A stretch of 7,480 nucleotides of DNA from Burkholderiales bacterium (GTDB taxonomy: Bacteria; Pseudomonadota; Gammaproteobacteria; Burkholderiales; Burkholderiaceae). The notes below the pieces were generated by a model, which was given only the letters and a program-made list of their open reading frames with translations, was not told where the DNA came from and did no database searches. The stretch lies in NCBI GenBank assembly GCA_903643055.1, contig CAHJWV010000332.1:1-7480 (forward strand), given 5' to 3'. Below, in pieces: positions 1 through 4,685 of the stretch. A program made the translations under genes and the position numbers. Within the stretch, counting starts at the first letter, position 1. Each line of letters opens with the position of its first letter.

Positions 1-94
1 TGGGTCTCTTGTCTGCTACTTCGTCAGCCCGCCCCCTCTGAAGCCATCGCTCTCGCGTCACTGCGAACAACACGCCGCATCCGGTCCGACATTC

Positions 95-904
95 ATGCAA
101 ATTGGTTTTTCGATCAACGAGATTCTGTGCCTGCTGAGCCTGGCCAGCGGCGCCTGCTGGGTGGCCTGGAAGCGGCGGCTGCGCCGCCTGCCTCTGCCGG
201 AGCGCAAGCCCTTGTGGGTGAGCTTTGGCGCCGAGCTCTTCGTCGTCATCGGGTTGATGTTCACCTGCCGCGTCGCGGTGGCCGATTGGCCGAAGGTGCC
301 ATCGGGCTCGATGGAGCCGACGCTGCGCGTGGGTGACTATCTGCTCGTCAATCACCTGGCCTACGGCCCGCGCCTGCCGTTCACCAACACCGCGATCGAG
401 TTCGGCCAACCGCAGCGCGGTGATGTGGTGGTGTTTCGTTATCCGCTCAACGTGTCGGAGTTCTATGTGAAGCGGCTGGTCGGCCTGCCGGGTGACCAGA
501 TCCGCTTTCAAGAGGGCGTGGTCAGCATCAACGGCGAGCCGATCAACGCGGTGCCGGTCCAGGCCGATGCGCAGGCGCCGGAGCGCGAGGAAGACCGCGG
601 GCAATGGCTGCTGGAAGAAAAGACGCAGAGCCAGCAGCGCGTCATCAAGATCAACCCTTTCGTGCAGGGCCGCTTACCGCTGAACCTGCAGGACGGCGGC
701 CTGGCCAAGGCCTGCCGCAGCGAACATGCCGGCAGCTGGGAATGCACCGTGCCGAAAGGCCAGTACCTGATGCTCGGCGACAACCGCGACAACTCGGCCG
801 ATTCGCGCGTCTGGGGCTTTCTGCCTCAAGAGCAGGTGTACGGCAAGGCGACACGCGTGCTGTTCAACCTGTCGGACATGTCGCGCAGCTGGAAGCCCTT
901 GTGA
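95..904 (+). CDS. lepB: Signal peptidase I (leader peptidase), 269 aa
   Basis: Membrane-bound serine protease that removes signal peptides from proteins exported by Sec or Tat, acting on the periplasmic face of the inner membrane (known for family S26). Two hydrophobic segments (about residues 5-25 and 42-62) flank a basic cytoplasmic loop (KRRLRR), the two-anchor topology of E. coli LepB. The catalytic domain follows: PSGSMEPTL with nucleophile Ser72, YVKRLVGLPGD with general-base Lys126, and GDNRDNSADSR at 228-238. Cys207 and Cys217 lie just before this last box. At 269 residues it is shorter than E. coli LepB (324), but no catalytic box is lost. ATG 95 is the only ATG, GTG or TTG in its frame from the left edge; the frame is open to that edge, and no clear ribosome-binding site is seen. 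The next gene, coaBC, starts 57 bases downstream. The usual lepA and rnc neighbours are not in view, so this could be the main LepB or a paralogue. Confidence 0.95.
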   Translation: MQIGFSINEILCLLSLASGACWVAWKRRLRRLPLPERKPLWVSFGAELFVVIGLMFTCRVAVADWPKVPSGSMEPTLRVGDYLLVNHLAYGPRLPFTNTAIEFGQPQRGDVVVFRYPLNVSEFYVKRLVGLPGDQIRFQEGVVSINGEPINAVPVQADAQAPEREEDRGQWLLEEKTQSQQRVIKINPFVQGRLPLNLQDGGLAKACRSEHAGSWECTVPKGQYLMLGDNRDNSADSRVWGFLPQEQVYGKATRVLFNLSDMSRSWKPL

Positions 905-929
905 GCCGGCGCTGCACGTTTTCTGCATC

Positions 930-944
930 AGGGGCCGCGCCCCT
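930..944. other. GC-rich hairpin before coaBC
   Basis: Perfect inverted repeat AGGGGC-CGC-GCCCCT in the 57-base gap between lepB and coaBC, ending 17 bases before the coaBC start codon. As RNA it would form a six-pair, very stable stem with a three-base loop. There is no T-run after it, so it is not a standard intrinsic terminator. It could slow ribosome loading on coaBC or mark an RNA processing point; this is inference only. Confidence 0.4.
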
Positions 945-961
945 CGGAATGAAAGTCCGTC

Positions 962-2218
962 ATGACCTTTGATTTGCAAGGCCGGCACATCGTGCTCGGC
1001 TTGAGCGGTGGCATTGCCTGCTACAAGTCGGCCGAGCTGACGCGGGCGCTGATCAAGGCCGGCGCCACGGTGCAGGTGGTGATGACGCAGGCGGCCGAAG
1101 CCTTCATCACGCCGGTGACGATGCAGGCGCTGTCGACGCGCGAAGTCTTCACCAGCCAATGGGACGCACGTTCATCGGGCGGCGCGGCCAACAACATGGC
1201 CCACATCAACCTGACCCGCGAGGCCGATGCGGTGCTGGTGGCGCCGGCCAGTGCCGATTTCATCGCCAAGCTCGTGCATGGCGGCGCCGACGATCTGCTG
1301 AGCCTGCTGTGCCTGGCGCGGCCGATCGAGCGTTGCCCGCTGGTGATCGCGCCCGCGATGAACCGCGAGATGTGGGCGCACCCGGCCACGCAACGCAACA
1401 TGGCGCAGCTGGCGGCCGATGGCGCGACGGTGTTCGGCCCTGGCAACGGCGATCAGGCCTGCGGCGAGATCGGCGATGGCCGCATGCTGGAGCCGCATGA
1501 GCTGATCGAAGAGCTGACGGCTTTTTTCTCGCCGAAGGTGCTGGCCGGCCAACGGGTGCTAATCACCGCCGGGCCGACCTTCGAGCCGATCGATCCGGTG
1601 CGTGGCATTACCAATCTTTCCAGCGGCAAGATGGGCTTTGCGCTGGCGCGCGCCGCGCATGAGGCGGGTGCGCAAGTCACGCTGGTGGCCGGGCCGGTGC
1701 ATCTGCCGACGCCGCGCGGCGTGCAACGCATCGATGTGCAGACCGCGCAGCAGATGCTCAACGCGGTGTTACCGCAGGCCACGCAGCACAGCGTGTTCAT
1801 CGCGACGGCCGCGGTGGCCGACTGGCGGCCGGCGCAGCTCTCCGATCACAAGATCAAGAAGAATGGCAGCAAGGTCGCGCCGAGCTTCGAGCTGACCGAG
1901 AACACCGACATCCTTGCGGCCGTGGCGCAATTGGAGGGCCGGCCGTTCTGCGTCGGCTTTGCGGCCGAGAGCCATGACCTGCTGAAGCATGCGCGTGAAA
2001 AGCTGGAGCGCAAGAAGCTGCCGTTGATCGTCGGCAACCTGGGGCCCGCCACCTTCGGCCGCGATGACAACGCGCTGGTGCTGATCGATGCGCAAGGCCA
2101 CCGCGAGCTCGATCGCGCCGACAAGCTGACGCTCGCACGCGCTCTGATCAGCGAGATTGCGCAGCGCATTGCGGTGTTGCCGGCAGCGCCTGAGGCACCG
2201 AGCTTGATCAGCGTTTGA
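962..2218 (+). CDS. coaBC: Bifunctional phosphopantothenoylcysteine decarboxylase / phosphopantothenate-cysteine ligase (Dfp), 418 aa
   Basis: Carries out two consecutive cytosolic steps of coenzyme A synthesis: CoaB joins cysteine to 4'-phosphopantothenate (CTP-dependent), and CoaC, an FMN flavoprotein, decarboxylates the product to 4'-phosphopantetheine. The N-terminal CoaC domain (about 1-188) shows the flavoprotein start [13 protein letters not shown], active-site His81 in NMAHINL, the PAMN motif at 131-134, and the substrate-clamp motif [10 protein letters not shown] with Cys167. The C-terminal CoaB domain (about 195-400) shows [18 protein letters not shown] with Asn218 (equivalent to E. 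coli Asn210), SSGKMG, AAVADW and the KIKK lysines at 297-300 expected for the second half-reaction. Length is close to the E. coli enzyme (406), and both halves look active. ATG 962 fits the family N-terminus; only weak purine-rich sequence (GGAATGAAAG) precedes it. dut follows after 118 bases, the common Dfp-Dut order. Confidence 0.97.
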   Translation: MTFDLQGRHIVLGLSGGIACYKSAELTRALIKAGATVQVVMTQAAEAFITPVTMQALSTREVFTSQWDARSSGGAANNMAHINLTREADAVLVAPASADFIAKLVHGGADDLLSLLCLARPIERCPLVIAPAMNREMWAHPATQRNMAQLAADGATVFGPGNGDQACGEIGDGRMLEPHELIEELTAFFSPKVLAGQRVLITAGPTFEPIDPVRGITNLSSGKMGFALARAAHEAGAQVTLVAGPVHLPTPRGVQRIDVQTAQQMLNAVLPQATQHSVFIATAAVADWRPAQLSDHKIKKNGSKVAPSFELTENTDILAAVAQLEGRPFCVGFAAESHDLLKHAREKLERKKLPLIVGNLGPATFGRDDNALVLIDAQGHRELDRADKLTLARALISEIAQRIAVLPAAPEAPSLISV

Positions 2219-2266
2219 GCGCGGCGCGATTCCGGTATCGATCTTGATTCGAGGTGGCGCTGAAGC

Positions 2267-2278
2267 CCTGCGCGCAGG
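2267..2278. other. 12-base perfect palindrome between coaBC and dut
   Basis: CCTGCGCGCAGG reads the same on both strands. With one unpaired C the stem can be extended by the flanking AGC and GCT, so the transcript could fold into a hairpin about 50 bases after the coaBC stop. No T-run follows, so termination is not supported. In GC-rich DNA such palindromes also arise by chance. Confidence 0.25.
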
Positions 2279-2304
2279 CTCGCCGACCACTGTTGTTTGA
2301 CCCT

Positions 2305-2331
2305 GCTCCGAATGACCTTAGCTCCGAACGA
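2305..2331. repeat. Short tandem direct repeat just before dut
   Basis: The octamer GCTCCGAA occurs at 2305-2312 and again at 2321-2328, a 16-base period; similarity continues for three more bases (TGA against CGA), giving 10 of 11 matches. The second copy ends 8 bases before the dut start codon, where a ribosome-binding site would be expected, but no clear Shine-Dalgarno sequence is seen. It may be a regulatory half-site pair or chance; no known motif is recognised. Confidence 0.25.
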
Positions 2332-2336
2332 TTCCC

Positions 2337-2786
2337 ATGACGACGATTGACCTCAAGGTGCTTGATGCACGCATGGCCGAGCAACTGCCGGCTTACGCCA
2401 CGCCGGGCAGTGCCGGCCTCGACCTGCGCGCCTGTCTCGACGCGCCGATGCCGCTCGAACCTGGGCAAACCAAGTTGATCCCGACGGGCCTGGCGATCCA
2501 CGTCGCCGACCCTGGTCTGGCGGCGGTGATCCTGCCGCGCTCGGGCCTGGGCCACAAGCACGGCATCGTGCTCGGCAACCTGGTCGGCCTGATCGATTCG
2601 GATTACCAAGGCCAGCTGATGGTGAGCTGCTGGAATCGCAGCGAGACCACGTACACCGTGCAACCGATGGAGCGCATTGCGCAGCTGGTCATCGTGCCGG
2701 TGGTGCAGGCGCAGTTCCGTGTGGTCAATGAGTTCGGCGCGTCCGACCGCGGCGTCGGCGGCTTCGGATCGACCGGCCGAGCCTGA
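2337..2786 (+). CDS. dut: Deoxyuridine 5'-triphosphate nucleotidohydrolase (dUTPase), 149 aa
   Basis: Hydrolyses dUTP to dUMP and pyrophosphate in the cytosol, which keeps uracil out of DNA and supplies dUMP for thymidylate synthesis. The protein belongs to the homotrimeric, all-beta dUTPase family, in which each active site is built from three subunits. All five conserved motifs are present in order: motif 1 GSAGLDLRA (24-32), motif 2 PRSGLG (67-72), motif 3 [13 protein letters not shown] (80-92) with catalytic Asp87 and uracil-stacking Tyr90, motif 4 [11 protein letters not shown] (112-122), and the flexible C-terminal motif 5 [10 protein letters not shown] (138-147). Length matches E. coli Dut (151). 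ATG 2337 gives the normal N-terminus. It sits 118 bases after coaBC, the common pairing, and may be cotranscribed with it; the gap is long enough for its own promoter, but no good -35/-10 pair is visible. Confidence 0.98.
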   Translation: MTTIDLKVLDARMAEQLPAYATPGSAGLDLRACLDAPMPLEPGQTKLIPTGLAIHVADPGLAAVILPRSGLGHKHGIVLGNLVGLIDSDYQGQLMVSCWNRSETTYTVQPMERIAQLVIVPVVQAQFRVVNEFGASDRGVGGFGSTGRA

Positions 2787-2792
2787 GGCCGG

Positions 2793-2810
2793 CACGGGTA
2801 AAGATCCGTG
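2793..2810. other. Small inverted repeat after dut
   Basis: CACGG at 2793-2797 pairs with CCGTG at 2806-2810 around an eight-base loop, with a possible extra G-U pair. It starts 7 bases after the dut stop codon, where a 3' end structure might lie, but the stem is short and no T-run follows. It may be a weak transcript-end hairpin, not a confident terminator. Confidence 0.2.
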
Positions 2811-2847
2811 AAGTCAGCGGGCTGTGAAGGCCGTCGTGTTCATCTAA

Positions 2848-2868
2848 GCTTCCTCAAAGAGAAGAAGC
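2848..2868. promoter_or_regulatory. Candidate MarR-type operator upstream of marR
   Basis: A 21-base imperfect palindrome centred on 2858: left arm GCTTCCTC, right arm GAGAAGAAGC, with seven of eight arm positions paired around a five-base centre. A direct repeat CTAAGCT overlaps and follows it, at 2844-2850 and 2874-2880, exactly 30 bases apart (about three helical turns). This is the most AT-rich part of a GC-rich window and lies 53-73 bases before the marR ATG. MarR dimers typically bind palindromes of about this size next to their own promoter (family knowledge); that this one is bound is inference. No convincing -35/-10 pair could be fixed. Confidence 0.4.
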
Positions 2869-2920
2869 AAATGCTAAGCTGAGCGAAGTAATTTCAGGCG
2901 CCTTGCCGCGCTCGCTCCCG

Positions 2921-3379
2921 ATGCCAATTGCTTCTGAATCCGCCGCGCTGGCCTGCGCGGCCGAGATCATCGATGTGGTGCCCGCCGCGATGAATGCGGT
3001 GCGGGCCAGCATGCGAAGCCATGTCGACGATGGCTTGTCGATTCCGCAGTTCCGCTGCCTGGGTTTCATCGTTCGACAGCCTCGCTCATCGGTCAGCGAT
3101 GTCGCTGCCTTCCTCGGCGTGACGCTGGCCACGGCCTCGGCGATGGTCGATCGCCTGGTGCGTGCCGGCCATGTCGATCCATCGACGTCCACGGCCGACC
3201 GCCGCCGCAGCGAGCTGAGCGCCAGCGCCAGCGGCAAGGCGGTGGTTTCGCGAATCCGGCTCGATGCGCGGCGCGACATCGCTTCATTGTTGGCTGAAGC
3301 CAGCGAGGCCGATCTGGCGGTCGTCGCTGCGGGGCTCTCGGTGATGAAAAAGCTTTTTCGGCGCAGCCCGTCGGTCTGA
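2921..3379 (+). CDS. MarR-family winged-helix transcriptional regulator, 152 aa
   Basis: Probable dimeric cytoplasmic repressor of the downstream efflux genes, released from DNA when it binds a small toxic ligand (family knowledge; target and ligand are inferred). Helical N-terminal dimerisation region (about 5-40), then the winged helix-turn-helix: helix SVSDVAAFLG (57-66), turn, recognition helix around TLATASAMVDRLVRAG (68-83), and the wing with the hallmark basic cluster DRRR (93-96) before the family's 'L-ASGKAV'-like stretch. A C-terminal helical region (about 111-146) completes the dimer interface. ATG 2921 is chosen because it is the only ATG near the start; a TTG at 2903 in the same frame would add six residues, and neither start has a clear ribosome-binding site. 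It lies 100 bases upstream of the adaptor gene on the same strand. A palindrome upstream suggests autoregulation. No one-to-one match to a named MarR protein is recognised. Confidence 0.9.
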   Translation: MPIASESAALACAAEIIDVVPAAMNAVRASMRSHVDDGLSIPQFRCLGFIVRQPRSSVSDVAAFLGVTLATASAMVDRLVRAGHVDPSTSTADRRRSELSASASGKAVVSRIRLDARRDIASLLAEASEADLAVVAAGLSVMKKLFRRSPSV

Positions 3380-3397
3380 GGCTTGAGGCCAGAGGCT
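3377..3397. repeat. Three tandem 7-base repeats across the marR stop codon
   Basis: TGAGGCT, TGAGGCC and AGAGGCT follow each other without gaps; each differs from the first by at most one base. The first unit contains the marR stop codon. It may be a small slippage tract or part of a regulatory region ahead of the efflux genes. No known function is recognised. Confidence 0.35.
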
Positions 3398-3402
3398 CTA
3401 AC

Positions 3403-3435
3403 CGGGCGCTGGCCCGAACCGAGCGAACTTTTCGC
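3403..3435. promoter_or_regulatory. Two short inverted repeats ahead of the efflux adaptor gene
   Basis: CGGGC-GCTG-GCCCG (3403-3416) and GCGAA-CTT-TTCGC (3423-3435) are both perfect 5-base-arm inverted repeats in the 100-base gap between marR and the adaptor. The second ends 44 bases before the adaptor ATG, a suitable place for an operator or promoter. Neither shares sequence with the palindrome upstream of marR. The TTTT within 3429-3432 is too far from the first stem for a typical terminator. They could be operator sites for the repressor or chance; confidence is low. Confidence 0.25.
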
Positions 3436-3470
3436 CTGCAAGTCAGTCATTGAATAGCGTTACGCCACAC

Positions 3471-3474
3471 GAGG
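3471..3474 (+). promoter_or_regulatory. Ribosome-binding site of the adaptor gene
   Basis: GAGG is placed five bases before ATG 3480, the best Shine-Dalgarno match among the starts in this window. It decides the start in favour of ATG 3480 over an in-frame TTG at 3450, which would place ten extra polar residues before the membrane anchor. Confidence 0.7.
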
Positions 3475-3479
3475 CAAGA

Positions 3480-4685
3480 ATGAAGAAGAACATAACGGCA
3501 TGGGTGATGGTTGGAATCGGGGTGCTCGGCGTGGGCGGCTACCTGCTGCGCCCGCACCCCGACGCGGAGGGCGGACCGGCCTCGAATCGGGCCGCGGGTG
3601 GCGGTGGCGGTGCAGGAGGCGCGGTCAGTGTCAGCACCGTGCGCGCCACGCAGCGCGATGTGGCGGTCACGCTCGATGCGACGGGTGCAGTCAGCTCGCT
3701 CAACAGCGTCGAAATCCGCCCACAGGTCAGCAGCACCATCAGCAAGGTGCACATCCGCGAAGGGCAGTTCGTCAAAGCCGGCGCCTTGCTGTTCACGCTC
3801 GATTCGCGCACCGATGAGGTCAACGTGACGAGGGCGCGTGCGCAACTCGCCAAAGACGCTGCGACCCTGGCCGATGCGCAGCGGCAACTGGCGCGCAGCC
3901 GCGAGTTGTTTGTGCAGAACTTCATCGCGCAGGGCGCGGTCGACACCAATCAGTCGCTGGTCGATTCGCAGCTGGCGGTGGTGGCCGCCGATCGCGCGGC
4001 GATCGAAGCGGCGCAGGTCAGCCTGGGCTACAACCGCATCGTCGCGCCAGCGGCCGGGCGGGCTGGCGCGATCAACGTGTTCGCGGGCAGCTATGTGCAA
4101 CCGAGCGGCTTGCCGCTGGTTACGTTGACGCAGATCGACCCGATCGCCGTCAGCTTCAACCTGCCGCAGCGCAATCTCAATGAGGCTTTGAAATCGCTGC
4201 GCAACGGCGGGGGCAGCGTGGCGGCGGTGCTGCCCGAAGGGCGCGGCACGCTGCAAGGCAAGCTGCAGTTCGTCGACAACGCGGTCGATGCGTCTTCGGG
4301 CAACGTGAAGGTGAAGGCGGTGTTCGACAACAAGGAAGAAGCCTTGTGGCCCGGCGCTTATGTGTCAGTACGGCTGACGGTGCAGACCCTGAAAGACGCG
4401 ATCAGCGTGCCGCAGGCGGCGATCGTGCAAGGCCCGCGCGGCAAGACGGTCTATGTGGTCGGCGACGACAACAAGGCCGCGCAGCGGCCGATCGAGCTGA
4501 TCGAGGCGGTGGGTGCCGATGCGGTCGTGACCGGTGTGCGGCCCGGCGAGCGCGTCGTGGTCGATGGCCGGCAGAACGTGCGGCCCGGCGGCGCGGTGGC
4601 GGAGTTTGCGGGCAAGGCCAGTGATGCCAAGGCCCATGGAAATGCCGCGACTGCGGCCTCGGCCACGACCGTGGTGACGCCATGA
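3480..4685 (+). CDS. RND efflux periplasmic adaptor (membrane fusion protein), MdtA/AcrA-like, 401 aa
   Basis: Bridges an inner-membrane RND pump to an outer-membrane channel, forming the periplasmic part of a tripartite drug-export machine. Residues 4-23 form one hydrophobic anchor or uncleaved signal after MKKN; there is no lipobox cysteine, so it is not a lipoprotein. A flexible Gly/Ala-rich linker (about 35-48) follows. The lipoyl-like domain is split, with IRPQVSSTISKVHIREGQFV (79-98) as first half and APAAGRAGAINVFAGSYV (189-206) as second. Between them lies an alpha-helical hairpin (about 112-180) rich in Ala, Gln and Arg. The beta-barrel domain (about 220-300) includes VDNAVDASSGNVKVKAVF, and the membrane-proximal domain (about 305-375) ends GERVVVDGRQNVRPGG. 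Sequence feel and length are closest to MdtA (415 aa in E. coli). ATG 3480 has a good GAGG site. The stop overlaps the pump start as ATGA, implying translational coupling. Substrate cannot be told. Confidence 0.93.
   Translation: MKKNITAWVMVGIGVLGVGGYLLRPHPDAEGGPASNRAAGGGGGAGGAVSVSTVRATQRDVAVTLDATGAVSSLNSVEIRPQVSSTISKVHIREGQFVKAGALLFTLDSRTDEVNVTRARAQLAKDAATLADAQRQLARSRELFVQNFIAQGAVDTNQSLVDSQLAVVAADRAAIEAAQVSLGYNRIVAPAAGRAGAINVFAGSYVQPSGLPLVTLTQIDPIAVSFNLPQRNLNEALKSLRNGGGSVAAVLPEGRGTLQGKLQFVDNAVDASSGNVKVKAVFDNKEEALWPGAYVSVRLTVQTLKDAISVPQAAIVQGPRGKTVYVVGDDNKAAQRPIELIEAVGADAVVTGVRPGERVVVDGRQNVRPGGAVAEFAGKASDAKAHGNAATAASATTVVTP

Noticed and set aside
1..41. Possible tail of an upstream gene ending at TGA 39-41
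   Set aside because: Only 13 codons visible and no recognisable family; all that can be said is that this frame stops there.
949..972. Mini ORF of seven codons overlapping the coaBC start
   Set aside because: No ribosome-binding site of its own, and such short out-of-frame ATGs are expected by chance.
674..1159. Long reverse-strand ORF (161 codons) across the lepB end and coaBC start
   Set aside because: Arg/His-rich, low-complexity translation typical of the antisense of GC-rich coding DNA, and it overlaps two well-supported genes.
2903..2920. Alternative TTG start for the MarR gene
   Set aside because: Adds only six residues, has no clear ribosome-binding site, and a nearby ATG at 2921 starts the same protein.
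3447..4256. Reverse-strand ORF of 269 codons opposite the adaptor gene
   Set aside because: Composition is Arg/Gln/His-rich with no recognisable domain; the + strand gene has full family motifs, a good ribosome-binding site and a coupled downstream gene.
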